A stretch of DNA of 64,000 nt from an uncultured Pseudomonadales bacterium (GTDB lineage: Bacteria; Pseudomonadota; Gammaproteobacteria; Pseudomonadales; Pseudohongiellaceae). Under the pieces are notes generated by a model. The model saw only the letters and a program-made list of their open reading frames with translations, was not told the origin of the DNA and ran no database searches. Where the stretch lies: the NCBI GenBank assembly GCA_943789485.1, contig CALSUH010000027.1:33239-97238 (forward strand), given 5' to 3'. The stretch's first letter is position 1. Every line of letters begins with the position of its first letter. Position numbers and translations under genes: made by a program. Shown here in pieces: positions 18,890-27,340 of the stretch.

Positions 18890-20263
18890 ATGACAGAAAT
18901 GAAACAAGTTTTAGTAGTGGAAGATGAAGTAGTTATTCGAACTGCTTTGAAGCGATTACTAGAGCGCCACACCTACAAAGTTAGCGAAGCGGGAACAGTC
19001 AAAGAGTCGATAGACAATTTCGACATGGATGACTTCGACGTAATAATCAGCGACCTGCGTCTGCCCGGTGCACCCGGAACCGATCTAATCAAGGCTACTA
19101 CCACGCCGGTTTTGATCATGACCAGTTACTCCAGTATTCGTTCTGCCATAGATTCTATGAAACTTGGCGCCGTCGACTATATCGCCAAACCGTTTGAACA
19201 CAGCGAGCTCATCGAGTCCGTCGCCAAAGTAATTCGTGAACACGCTAAAACGCCACAACAATCTACTGATGCACCTATCGAATTTGAGCCACCCGTTCAT
19301 GGCATGATCGGTAGCTGCCCGCAGATGATGGAATTGTTTCGGCGAATTCGTAAAGTAGCTCTTACCAATTCTACCGTCTTAATCAATGGAGAATCGGGAA
19401 CGGGGAAAGAACTTGTTGCTCGAGCGATTCATAACTTAAGCAATCGCTGTGCACAGGAAATGATTTCTGTGAATTGCGCTGCAATTCCAGAAAACCTAAT
19501 TGAGTCTGAATTATTCGGCCACGAGAAGGGAGCCTTTACCGGCGCCACTGCAACCAGAACCGGTTTAGTCGAAGCCGCTAATGGCAGCACGCTTTTCCTC
19601 GATGAAATAGGTGAGCTACCGCTTGAGGCTCAGGCTAGACTACTACGAGTTCTGCAAGAAAGTGAGATTCGCAAAGTCGGCTCTGTGCAGTCCAAGAAAG
19701 TCGACGTGCGCCTCGTCGTTGCTACTCATCGCGATCTAAAGCAATTGGTAGTAGATGGCCACTTTCGTGAAGACCTCTATTACCGCATTAATGTGATGAC
19801 ACTACTGATCCCGCCACTTAGAGACCGCGGTGACGATATCTTGGAGCTTGGCGAAGCTATTTTGCAGCGGACCTGCAAGCGCCTTAAAACCAAGATGCTC
19901 AGTTTGAGTGAAGGTGCTAGAGGTGCCATATTTAATTATGGCTGGCCAGGAAATGTGCGTGAGCTGGAAAATGCGATAGAACGCGCCGTTGTGCTGGCAG
20001 AAGAATTGGAAATTTCAGAAGAGCTGCTTGCTATTGACGACGAACAGAGACCCATCTCGACCCGAGAGCTAGAATTACAGAGCCCGCAGACTGCCCCCGA
20101 ACCTACCGAAGAGCTCTCTTTGGAAGACTATTTTCAGCGCTTTGTAATTGAGCACCAGGATGCCATGAATGAAACCCAACTCGCGAAAAAATTAGGCATA
20201 AGCCGCAAGTGTCTTTGGGAGCGCCGCCAGCGCTTCGGCATTCCCCGCACGAAGAAGCACTAA
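18890..20263 (+). CDS. cbrB: Sigma-54-dependent response regulator CbrB
   Basis: 457-aa NtrC-family activator. The receiver domain (1-120) has phospho-acceptor D55 in [10 protein letters not shown] and the switch lysine in YIAKPFE. The AAA+ domain (about 140-375) carries Walker A GESGTGKE (166-173), the sigma-54 contact loop GAFTGA (about 217-222) and Walker [12 protein letters not shown]. The C-terminal Fis-type helix-turn-helix is [20 protein letters not shown]. In Pseudomonas CbrB activates the crcZ sRNA from a sigma-54 promoter in the region directly downstream, and that arrangement is reproduced here. Confidence 0.96.
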   Translation: MTEMKQVLVVEDEVVIRTALKRLLERHTYKVSEAGTVKESIDNFDMDDFDVIISDLRLPGAPGTDLIKATTTPVLIMTSYSSIRSAIDSMKLGAVDYIAKPFEHSELIESVAKVIREHAKTPQQSTDAPIEFEPPVHGMIGSCPQMMELFRRIRKVALTNSTVLINGESGTGKELVARAIHNLSNRCAQEMISVNCAAIPENLIESELFGHEKGAFTGATATRTGLVEAANGSTLFLDEIGELPLEAQARLLRVLQESEIRKVGSVQSKKVDVRLVVATHRDLKQLVVDGHFREDLYYRINVMTLLIPPLRDRGDDILELGEAILQRTCKRLKTKMLSLSEGARGAIFNYGWPGNVRELENAIERAVVLAEELEISEELLAIDDEQRPISTRELELQSPQTAPEPTEELSLEDYFQRFVIEHQDAMNETQLAKKLGISRKCLWERRQRFGIPRTKKH

Positions 20264-20384
20264 GGCAAAAAACCGCCCTTTACTCGGCTCCACTACCCCC
20301 CCTCAGCAGCACAGAACTAGCTTTTCCTTACTTCTAAAACACTAACTAATGAGCAGCAACTTTACACGCGTGCTAGGTCGCAAT

Positions 20385-20457
20385 TTGTTACTGCTACCTT
20401 CTTACCCAGGAAAAAGGGAGTATTTGTAACAAAAGTGGGTATTTAGAATAAAGTTAC
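20385..20457 (+). promoter_or_regulatory. Candidate CbrB enhancer (upstream activating) sites
   Basis: Dyad elements TTGTTAC (20385-20391) and GTAACAA (20426-20432), centres about 41 bp apart, plus a third half-site GTTACT (20453-20458). They lie roughly 50-120 bp upstream of the -24 element, a usual enhancer position for NtrC-type activators. TGTTAC/GTAACA-like dyads are what I recall for CbrB, but the exact consensus and spacing should be checked. Confidence 0.5.
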
Positions 20458-20504
20458 TAATTTTCAAAACTCTAAGCCTCTGATAATTAGGGAATTGTCT
20501 AGCT

Positions 20505-20520
20505 TGGCACAATAAGTGCA
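20505..20520 (+). promoter_or_regulatory. Sigma-54 promoter of the CrcZ-like sRNA
   Basis: TGGCACAATAAGTGCA matches the -24/-12 consensus TGGCACG-N4-TTGCA. GG (20506-20507) and GC (20518-20519) have the obligatory 10-bp spacing. Start of transcription is expected near 20531. Confidence 0.8.
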
Positions 20521-20530
20521 ACTGTTGGAG

Positions 20531-20763
20531 CGATAATAACAATAAACAATAATAATAAATCTCAATAAAAATAAAAATCGCATTACTGAGTTAAAAACTA
20601 AGGTTAATGCACTAAATAATAAAAGGTCGGATTGTAGTCTGGATTTGGCGATTGTCATCTAACTGCATAATTACCACCTTAATACTTATGCAGTACCGAT
20701 GTGGGTACGCACTTAATAATAAAATCTAGCTTCCTATTGAGGGGTGGTTTTCACCCCTCAATA
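20531..20763 (+). ncRNA. crcZ: CrcZ-like Hfq/Crc-sequestering small RNA
   Basis: About 235-nt non-coding region after the sigma-54 promoter. The first 50 nt are packed with overlapping AANAANAA motifs (at 20535, 20538, 20545, 20548, 20551, 20564, 20570); single copies recur at 20615 and 20715, in otherwise mixed sequence. An 8-bp hairpin (CTGCATAA/TTATGCAG, 20663-20693) and a 12-bp hairpin (20735-20763) structure the 3' half. No conserved reading frame is visible. Known: Pseudomonas CrcZ (about 400 nt) lies between cbrB and pcnB, is driven by sigma-54/CbrB, and titrates Hfq/Crc through such A-rich motifs to relieve carbon catabolite repression. The call rests on location, promoter and motifs; primary sequence homology was not tested. 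The 3' end is uncertain because the last hairpin lacks a clear U-run. Confidence 0.75.
20735..20763 (+). terminator. Hairpin at presumed 3' end of the sRNA
   Basis: Perfect 12-bp stem TATTGAGGGGTG/CACCCCTCAATA with a GTTTT loop. The following ATATCTCC is not a strong U-tract, so it is either a weak terminator or a stabilising 3' stem. Confidence 0.5.
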
Positions 20764-21042
20764 ATATCTCCTAACCACCAAAATCATCCATGCTACTTGA
20801 GAGTTCCCTATTCTACTTGTGCCGTGCCTGTAGTTTTCTCTAGTTCCGTGTATCATGCCGATTGATGTTTACAATCCAAATTCAGTTGAAGGGCCTTCTA
20901 CAGCCAACCCAACACTTACACACCTGCACTCTTGTACTTTGCAATGGTGCTACTAAAGAAAATAAGCCGTGATCAACTCCTCTAGCCACGCCAGACAAAG
21001 CTTCGCTTCGCTACCCTCCAGCGCACCGGAGTGTGAGCAATA

Positions 21043-22404
21043 ATGAATCACCCTACCACAGCCTCTGATCTCGTCGGTATCGAGAACGCAACCGTATTAG
21101 AACGTGATCATCACCGGATCTCACGCAAGCAGATATCACCGAATGCAGTAAAGGTGCTCTACAAGCTCGCCGAGGTTGGATACCATGGGTTCCTGGTCGG
21201 CGGCGGAGTGCGCGACTTGTTACTCGGTAAAAGCCCGAAGGACTTCGATATAGCAACCGATGCGTCGCCGGAGCAGCTGAAGTCTCTGTTTAGAAATGCC
21301 CGCATCATCGGGCGCCGTTTCAAGATAATTCATCTGCGCTTTGGTCGAGAAATTATTGAGGTGACGACATTCCGTGCACCGCATGATTCAGAGAATAAAA
21401 TCGACGACAATGCTCCAAGGCGGCGCATACAGAATCAGGCTTCTGCCCATTCAACCGCTGGGATGATCCTCAGGGACAATGTCTACGGCAACATCGACGA
21501 AGACGCTCTGCGCCGCGATTTCACTATCAATGCCCTCTACTACACGATAGACAAGTTCCGTATTCTCGACTTCAGTACCGGCCTAGACGATTTGGAGTCT
21601 AAGCAGATACGTATGATAGGCGACCCCGCTGAGCGCTATAAAGAAGACCCCGTAAGGATGCTACGAGCAATTCGCTTTGCAGCGAAGCTAGGCTTCACTA
21701 TCGAAGAGAAAACAGAGAAACCCATCAATGAGCTCGCACATTTATTAGAGTCCATCTCGACCGCAAGACTCTTCGATGAAACCATTAAATTGATGACTGG
21801 CGGCGACGCCGAAAAGACATTCGAATTGTTACGACGCTATAGACCTGGTATCTACCTCTTCGGACCTACCTTCCACGCACTCGACAAACTCTCCGGCCCT
21901 CCTTGCAAACTGGTAGAGCTAGCACTTAGAAACACAGACGGGCGGCTCGCTGAAGGCAAATCTGTGACTCCCGCATTTCTCTTCGCAGCCTTACTCTGGC
22001 CAGTGCTGCAGCTTCGCTTAGAGTCGCAGAAATCAGACCAAGGCAATCAGCATCAGCTATTCCAACAGACAGCTCAGGAAGTGTTGATGGAGCAGATTCA
22101 ATACACCGCCGTACCCAAAAGATTCACTATCGCGGCAAAAGAAATTTGGGAACTCCAAGCGCGGCTCATGCGTGATAATAAGCGTAGCATCGAAGGTTCA
22201 TTCGGCCACCCACGCTTTAGAGCTGCCTATGATTTCCTACTACTACGTGAAGAGGCAGGTGAAGATTTAGGCGGTCGCGGCGAATGGTGGACACAGTTTC
22301 AGCTCGGAGATACAAGCCAGATCATCCAAAAGGCTAGTGGCGAGGCCCAGCGGCCAAAGAAGACGCGTCGCCGACGCAGGCCAAAAGCAAAGACTGAAAG
22401 TTAG
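21043..22404 (+). CDS. pcnB: Poly(A) polymerase I
   Basis: 453-aa class II nucleotidyltransferase that adds poly(A) tails to RNA 3' ends and so promotes decay. The N-terminal RDHHRISRKQISPNAVKVLY is typical of bacterial PcnB. The active site has LVGGGVRDLLLGK (51-63) and catalytic D67/D69 in KDFDIATD; RRDFTINALYY and DPVRMLRAIRFAAKLGF belong to the neck. The basic C-terminus (RPKKTRRRRRPKAK) is the expected RNA-binding tail. GGAG precedes the ATG. It lies 280 bp after the sRNA hairpin, the Pseudomonas order. Confidence 0.96.
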   Translation: MNHPTTASDLVGIENATVLERDHHRISRKQISPNAVKVLYKLAEVGYHGFLVGGGVRDLLLGKSPKDFDIATDASPEQLKSLFRNARIIGRRFKIIHLRFGREIIEVTTFRAPHDSENKIDDNAPRRRIQNQASAHSTAGMILRDNVYGNIDEDALRRDFTINALYYTIDKFRILDFSTGLDDLESKQIRMIGDPAERYKEDPVRMLRAIRFAAKLGFTIEEKTEKPINELAHLLESISTARLFDETIKLMTGGDAEKTFELLRRYRPGIYLFGPTFHALDKLSGPPCKLVELALRNTDGRLAEGKSVTPAFLFAALLWPVLQLRLESQKSDQGNQHQLFQQTAQEVLMEQIQYTAVPKRFTIAAKEIWELQARLMRDNKRSIEGSFGHPRFRAAYDFLLLREEAGEDLGGRGEWWTQFQLGDTSQIIQKASGEAQRPKKTRRRRRPKAKTES

Positions 22405-22414
22405 GGAGCCGGCT

Positions 22415-23080
22415 ATGATTCTGAGTGATTTCAGCAAGGCTGCGCCGCGCTACATTGCAGTCGAAGGTCCCATCGGAGTCGGCAAAACAACCCTTACTAA
22501 ACGCCTAGCCGATTCCTTCAACTACGAATTATTGCTCGAGAAAAGTGAGGAGAACCCATTTCTCGACCGCTTCTATAAAAACCCTAAACAACACGCGCTA
22601 TCCACGCAATTGTTCTTCCTCTTCCAGCGCGCACAACAGCTGCAAGACCTTCGTCAGAACGACATGTTCGAACCGGTGCGCGTAGCAGATTTCCTAATAG
22701 ACAAAGACCAGCTGTTCGCACAGCAAAATCTAGAACCGGATGAATTCGAACTCTATCTCAACGTCTATCGCCACCTCACCATCGATGCACCTGCACCTGA
22801 TCTAGTTATCTACTTACAGGCACCCACCAATGTATTGCTAGATAGAATTCAGAAACGTGCTGTCGAATCCGAGCAGCTTATCGAGCTTAGCTATTTACAG
22901 AATTTGAACGAAGCCTATGCCGAGTTTTTTCATTACTATGACAAGTCGCCCCTGTTAATAGTCAACAGCGAAGACATAGACCTAGCTCACAACGAAGATG
23001 ACTATCAGCAGCTGCTTAAACGCATAATGTCGGCTGGCGCGGGAACACACTACTTCAATCCCCGGCCTTCAATAATATAG
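22415..23080 (+). CDS. Deoxynucleoside kinase (dNK family)
   Basis: 221-aa P-loop kinase that phosphorylates deoxynucleosides with ATP in the cytosol. It shows Walker A GPIGVGKTT (18-26), the substrate/lid motif VADFLIDKD, DLVIYLQAP and the arginine-rich lid RIQKRAVESE. Deoxyadenosine/deoxyguanosine kinases share this form, but specificity is not readable. The start is ATG at 22415 behind GGGAG, 10 bp after the pcnB stop, so the genes are co-transcribed. Many relatives have folK between pcnB and panB; here folK is missing and this kinase directly follows pcnB. Confidence 0.9.
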   Translation: MILSDFSKAAPRYIAVEGPIGVGKTTLTKRLADSFNYELLLEKSEENPFLDRFYKNPKQHALSTQLFFLFQRAQQLQDLRQNDMFEPVRVADFLIDKDQLFAQQNLEPDEFELYLNVYRHLTIDAPAPDLVIYLQAPTNVLLDRIQKRAVESEQLIELSYLQNLNEAYAEFFHYYDKSPLLIVNSEDIDLAHNEDDYQQLLKRIMSAGAGTHYFNPRPSII

Positions 23081-23154
23081 AGCCAAATAGGACAGCAGCG
23101 TGCGCATTTTAGACTCTTCAGCCAAATATTAAGCAAAGGAATTGGGTCCAAAAT

Positions 23155-24381
23155 ATGGGCAATGTGATTGTGCTCGGCGGGGGAGCGGCAGGACTAATGT
23201 GCGCGCTGACTGCTGCCAAGCGTGGCCGTCAGGTGCTGATACTGGAAAAAGCCAATAAGATTGGCAAGAAGATTTTGATGTCGGGCGGCGGACGCTGCAA
23301 TTTCACTAACTACAGTGTCGAACCTGAAAATTTCCTTTCCGCCAACCCTCACTTCTGCAAATCTGCGCTCAAACGCTATACCCAGTGGGATTTTATCAAG
23401 TTGGTTGAGCAACATAACATCGACTATGAAGAGCGCAAGCACCGGCAACTGTTCTGCAAGGACTCGGCTAAGCAGATTCTAGAAATGCTCCAAAGCGAAT
23501 GTAAGCAGGCAGGGGTGACCATTTGGAGCCATTGTGAAATCAACAGCATCACTGAGCTGCAATCATCGACTGATAAACAGAACAATCGCTATAAGCTAAA
23601 GCTTTCAAGAGGCAATAACGAACCAAAAATAAACCACACGCTCTCCTGCGAATCTCTTGTCGTTGCCACCGGTGCGCTATCGATTCCGAGCCTTGGCGGT
23701 AGTGGCATGGGCTATGAAATTGCCCGACAGTTTTCCTTGAAGCTTACCGAACGCCGGGCCGGGCTGGTGCCATTTATGTTTAGTGATAATTTCAAGGCCG
23801 TCTGCGAACGTCTTGCCGGATTGTCAGCAGAAGTTGAAGTTAGCTGCAACGGACAAAAGTTCAGTGAAAGCCTATTATTTACTCATCGAGGAATAAGCGG
23901 ACCGGCGATACTACAGATTTCCAGTTTCTGGCACCCAGGTGATTCGATATCACTCAATCTTTTACCAGGCATAGTGGCTGATCAATGGCTTTGTGAATTG
24001 AAATTCGCAAAAGGTAAAAGCCTATTAAAAACGGTCTTGCAGCAGAAACTGAGCAAGGCTTTGGTAACAGAGTTACAGAACCTGTGGTGGCCTACGCAGG
24101 CAGAAAAAATTTTGGCGGAATTCACCGATCAACACCTCAAGACACTTGGCCGGCAGCTCAATCAATGGACAGTAAAGCCATCCGCCACTGAAGGATATCG
24201 CACTGCTGAAGTAACCTTGGGCGGAGTCGATACCGATGGCGTCAGCTCCAAAACGATGGAGGTGGTGAATCAGCCAGGATTGTTCTTTATCGGTGAAGTG
24301 CTCGATGTCAGCGGCCACCTAGGCGGCTTCAATTTTCAATGGGCCTGGTCCTCAGGCAATGCTGCCGGGTTATATGTATGA
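23155..24381 (+). CDS. NAD(P)/FAD-dependent oxidoreductase (HI0933/YhiN family)
   Basis: 408-aa flavoprotein of the HI0933-like/BaiN family. The N-terminal Rossmann motif VLGGGAAGLMCAL (5-17) and ILEKANKIGKKILMSGGGRCNFTN (FAD contacts) are typical. RHRQLFCKDSAKQIL, TGALSIPSLGGSGMGY and the C-terminal FFIGEVLDVSGHLGGFNFQWA (second FAD signature) complete the fold. Physiological substrates are unknown for most members. It follows the kinase by 74 bp on the same strand and may be the last gene of the pcnB transcript. Confidence 0.92.
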   Translation: MGNVIVLGGGAAGLMCALTAAKRGRQVLILEKANKIGKKILMSGGGRCNFTNYSVEPENFLSANPHFCKSALKRYTQWDFIKLVEQHNIDYEERKHRQLFCKDSAKQILEMLQSECKQAGVTIWSHCEINSITELQSSTDKQNNRYKLKLSRGNNEPKINHTLSCESLVVATGALSIPSLGGSGMGYEIARQFSLKLTERRAGLVPFMFSDNFKAVCERLAGLSAEVEVSCNGQKFSESLLFTHRGISGPAILQISSFWHPGDSISLNLLPGIVADQWLCELKFAKGKSLLKTVLQQKLSKALVTELQNLWWPTQAEKILAEFTDQHLKTLGRQLNQWTVKPSATEGYRTAEVTLGGVDTDGVSSKTMEVVNQPGLFFIGEVLDVSGHLGGFNFQWAWSSGNAAGLYV

Positions 24382-24599
24382 CTGCGTTTGGCCGAGAGCG
24401 GTCCTGCGACCTATTTACTATAGCCTCAGTCGCGACTGTGGGCTGATATAGAAAACTGGAAGTAGTTTGATGCTGCTCTTGAGTATGCCTATTTGCGAGA
24501 CGGCACAATTTGCGCAGTGTAAGCTCAAGAATACTACAGAAGCGGAGCATCAAATTGCTTAGCAAGAAGCCACTAATAGAAATGTGAAGAGACCTCAAT

Positions 24600-25106
24600 A
24601 TGAAATACTACAAAACGAAATTAAAAACTTTTAGCAAAATCATAAGCACCACTTTATTGCTGACCACTAGCCTGGTTAGCAATGCCCAACAATCACATCC
24701 AGAGTATGCTGCAGTTAAGCTAGTGATAGACCAATTCTTTGAAAGCATTAATACAGGCAACGGTGAACTGCTAGCAAGCCTTGACGTTGACGGCGCTCAA
24801 ATATTCAACATTAGAGAAGATACAGTGGGGGAGTACGAATTTGTGGAAAGGAGCTGGTTCAGTGCTGAGAATTTTAATTCCGATAATCAGCTCACCGAGC
24901 GCTATTGGGACGAGGAATTGCTTATATCGAATGTGCTCGCCGTATTCTGGGCGCCTTACGATTTTTACGTTGATGGCGAATTCTCCCACTGTGGCATCGA
25001 TGTTTTAAACCTGATAAAAATTGACGACGGATGGAAAATTGGCCACGCCATGTGGACGATTCAGCGACCAGACTGCGAAGCATCACCGTTGGGCCCATTG
25101 AACTGA
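24600..25106 (+). CDS. Secreted NTF2/SnoaL-like protein
   Basis: 168 aa with a Sec signal peptide ending NAQQS (about residue 30). The mature domain has the NTF2/SnoaL-like cone-fold pattern: a first helix VKLVIDQFFESINTGN, an acidic strand-helix region, and the terminal strands CGIDVLNLIKIDDGWKIGHAMW. Members include enzymes and ligand-binding proteins with a DUF4440-like hydrophobic pocket; I cannot assign a ligand. The gene is isolated, with 218 bp before it and a convergent neighbour after it. Confidence 0.75.
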   Translation: MKYYKTKLKTFSKIISTTLLLTTSLVSNAQQSHPEYAAVKLVIDQFFESINTGNGELLASLDVDGAQIFNIREDTVGEYEFVERSWFSAENFNSDNQLTERYWDEELLISNVLAVFWAPYDFYVDGEFSHCGIDVLNLIKIDDGWKIGHAMWTIQRPDCEASPLGPLN

Positions 25107-25226
25107 CTGGGGTCATCATAGAGGGCAGAGCAACTTATTCGAGATAGAATCAAAGTGCGCCATAAAGCGAGTTATGGAAATCGATTAAATTAAACTTAAT
25201 TTTGCGTAGAAATACCGCCCCCTTCT

Positions 25227-26234
25227 TCACTCTTCCGTAGCGACCGTGCCAGTTTCGGACAGAGGCGAGCCATCACCATTGAGTCCCATGGATTCATAGC
25301 GTCTCCAGCCGGCAAGAATACCAACCAATCCGTGATTACCCTCGTGACAAGCATATTCATACAGTGGATCACCCGCGCGACGCAGCGGGAATTTTGCAGA
25401 CCAGGTCTCGTCCCATGACTGTGGATCTTCAACCGTAAAATCGTAGTTCAACGTATCTGCATCTAACCTGCTGAAACGTTCTGTTATCTGAGCCTGATCA
25501 GACATGCCAGCATAGTTATAGTCGTGATAGTAATTTTGGGTATGAACAACAAGGGTATCGTCTTCCCAGTATGCGACAGAATCTCCCTCCCACTTGAGCT
25601 GTTTAGTGTGGTGTTCACTATCCAGTCTAATTATCCGCGCCGTGTGAACCATTTCGTTTAAAATTACAATATGGTCTTCCGTCTGCACGAGCTGCACATT
25701 GTTGTTGTATGCGCTAGGAATCATCGGTGGGCCGGCATTGAATCCCACGAGGCAGCGATCAACCGCGGTGCGGCCTTCAGGTCCTGCACTTTCGAAAACC
25801 ATCTGCCCATAGGCTGCCCGGCGCTCTTGACCTACCGCGTTAACTGCCGGTCGTCTGCCATTCGGTGGATCATAGATAAGTGAGGTTCGGCGATCTGCGA
25901 TCGTCTGCACGCCGCGCTCATACCAAAAATTATTGTAAGAGATAACACCCGGTGGATATCCCGCCCCACCTACAGAGTCAATAATCAAGTCTCGGTTCTG
26001 GCGACGATTTTCGAACTCCTCCCACTCCTTGGCCTGCTCAGGGGTGAGCACTTCGAAGTCTTCCAATTCACGCGGACGATTCAGAGGAGTAAGCGTTCGA
26101 AAGGTATAGGTGCCCTGTAGATCAGGCTGACCATACTCGGTACGTGGAAAACCATCATCTTGTGCCAAAACTAGGGGAGCAACCACGATGCTGGCTAGCG
26201 CTAGGGTCAGTTTGGCATGAATTGTGTTGTTCAT
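25227..26234 (-). CDS. Secreted protein of unknown function
   Basis: About 335 aa. The start is taken at the second in-frame ATG (26232-26234), because GGAGG lies a few bases before it; the upstream ATG (26246) overlaps that site. The signal peptide ends LVLAQDD. The mature part is rich in Tyr, Arg and Asp, with motifs YGQPDLQGTYTF, NVQLVQTEDHIVILNEM, RIIRLDSEHH, YWEDDTLVVHTQNY and YEYACHEGNHGLVGILAG. Similar secreted proteins recur in marine and soil bacteria without known function. A metal site using the late CHEGNH is possible. Confidence 0.72.
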   Translation of the reverse strand: MNNTIHAKLTLALASIVVAPLVLAQDDGFPRTEYGQPDLQGTYTFRTLTPLNRPRELEDFEVLTPEQAKEWEEFENRRQNRDLIIDSVGGAGYPPGVISYNNFWYERGVQTIADRRTSLIYDPPNGRRPAVNAVGQERRAAYGQMVFESAGPEGRTAVDRCLVGFNAGPPMIPSAYNNNVQLVQTEDHIVILNEMVHTARIIRLDSEHHTKQLKWEGDSVAYWEDDTLVVHTQNYYHDYNYAGMSDQAQITERFSRLDADTLNYDFTVEDPQSWDETWSAKFPLRRAGDPLYEYACHEGNHGLVGILAGWRRYESMGLNGDGSPLSETGTVATEE

Positions 26235-26463
26235 TCGAACCTCCATTATTTTTCTATTTTTATCACGTAATTAGACGAACCTATCGTCCGAAATTACGCC
26301 GGTTCTACTGATTATTCAAGAGTTAGAAGGCAGATAACACGCAAATCAACTGCGCCCATCGCTCACAACAAGCGAAAAGTTACTTTAATCGCCAAATCGA
26401 GCTACTAGCCCGGCAGAAATTTGGGCATGTGCCTCCAGCTTTTTCACGAGGCCGAGGCCTGCT

Positions 26464-27078
26464 TTAAACGGTTTTCATATTCTGCTTATAACTCCTTGAC
26501 CATGAGAACCACCCAAAGAAGACAATGACTATGTACACGGCAAACAGCATCGAGGTGAAATAGAGCTCACGGTCAAGATAGAGATAGATTGAAATGGAAT
26601 CGATCACCAGCCAATAGATCCAGTTTTCCAATACCTTTCGCACCACCATGAAGGTAGTGACAACGCTTCCCCATGTCGTCAACGAATCCAAATACGGTAA
26701 TCGAGCATCGGTTCCAGAATGAAGAAGATACCCTGACGTAAAAGTAAGCAGCGCGATGAGCACAAGAGCTAGTAAATGCTCTCGCATGCTCCACATCGAA
26801 ACCTGCAAGCTCGTCGAACCGTCATTGGCAAGTCGCCATTGATACCAGCCGAAGACCGCCATGCCAAGATAGTAAACTTGCAGGCCAGACTCCATGTAGA
26901 GCTTAACGTCCCAGAAGATGTACAGAAAAATAAGGGTAGAAATGCCGGCTGCAAACCAGCAAAGGATATTCTCTCTGACCGCAAGAACCAGGTAGACAAT
27001 CGCAAACACAACTGCCGTCAATTCCAGCAACGAGTTCCGCAAAAATTGATCCCAGACAGTGCTAAAGAATTCAATCAC
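26464..27078 (-). CDS. pnuT: PnuC/PnuT-family vitamin transporter, probably thiamine
   Basis: 204-aa inner-membrane facilitator of the PnuC family with seven or so hydrophobic segments. Conserved features are LELTAVVFAIVYLVLAVREN and CWFAAGISTLIFLYIFWD near the N-terminus, YYLGMAVFGWYQW in the middle and WIYWLVIDSISIYLY near the end. PnuC members import nicotinamide riboside, thiamine (PnuT) or riboflavin and rely on intracellular phosphorylation to trap the vitamin. Thiamine is inferred because it is the last gene of an operon under a TPP riboswitch. Its start overlaps the previous stop by 8 bp. Confidence 0.88.
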   Translation of the reverse strand: MIEFFSTVWDQFLRNSLLELTAVVFAIVYLVLAVRENILCWFAAGISTLIFLYIFWDVKLYMESGLQVYYLGMAVFGWYQWRLANDGSTSLQVSMWSMREHLLALVLIALLTFTSGYLLHSGTDARLPYLDSLTTWGSVVTTFMVVRKVLENWIYWLVIDSISIYLYLDRELYFTSMLFAVYIVIVFFGWFSWSRSYKQNMKTV

Positions 27079-27331
27079 TAGAGAGGCCCCGGAGATCGTC
27101 TCTCAAGAATTTGATAACAAAAATACTTTTGCCATACTTCTCCCAGCTTAGCCTAACCTCGATCTTCAAAAGATCCATTATCTGTTCATAGTCACCATAC
27201 AGCTGCGTCGACAGATCATTGCGTACCACCGCGACCTCGGGATATTGCTGCACCCTCTCGATAAACTCCTTGATGGCGGGAATATATTCATCTGCCAATG
27301 GATAGAGACTAATATCAACTGAAGCTTTCAT
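27071..27331 (-). CDS. YkoF-like thiamine/HMP-binding domain protein
   Basis: 86-aa single-domain protein resembling the YkoF/MTH1187 (DUF77-like) thiamine-binding fold: DISLYPLADEYIPAIKEFIERVQQYP, then STQLYGDYEQIMDLLKIEV and FVIKFL. It has no signal peptide, so it acts in the cytosol. In Bacillus subtilis, YkoF binds thiamine or hydroxymethylpyrimidine and is encoded with a transporter. Here it lies between an outer-membrane receptor (9-bp gap) and PnuT (8-bp overlap) under a TPP riboswitch, which fits a vitamin-handling role. Confidence 0.8.
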   Translation of the reverse strand: MKASVDISLYPLADEYIPAIKEFIERVQQYPEVAVVRNDLSTQLYGDYEQIMDLLKIEVRLSWEKYGKSIFVIKFLRDDLRGLSSD

Positions 27332-27340
27332 AACTGCACC

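Noticed and set aside
20464..20658. Open frame on the minus strand in the cbrB-pcnB gap
   Set aside because: Its composition (runs of Phe/Leu/Ile) comes from the A-rich motif repeats read backwards; it has no ribosome site and overlaps the sRNA locus.
22337..22414. Extended N-terminus for the deoxynucleoside kinase
   Set aside because: It overlaps the pcnB 3' end; the ATG at 22415 has GGGAG before it and begins the family's N-terminus.
24427..24438. 12-bp palindrome CAGTCGCGACTG
   Set aside because: Isolated single copy after a gene end with no U-run or regulator context; too short to call an operator or terminator.
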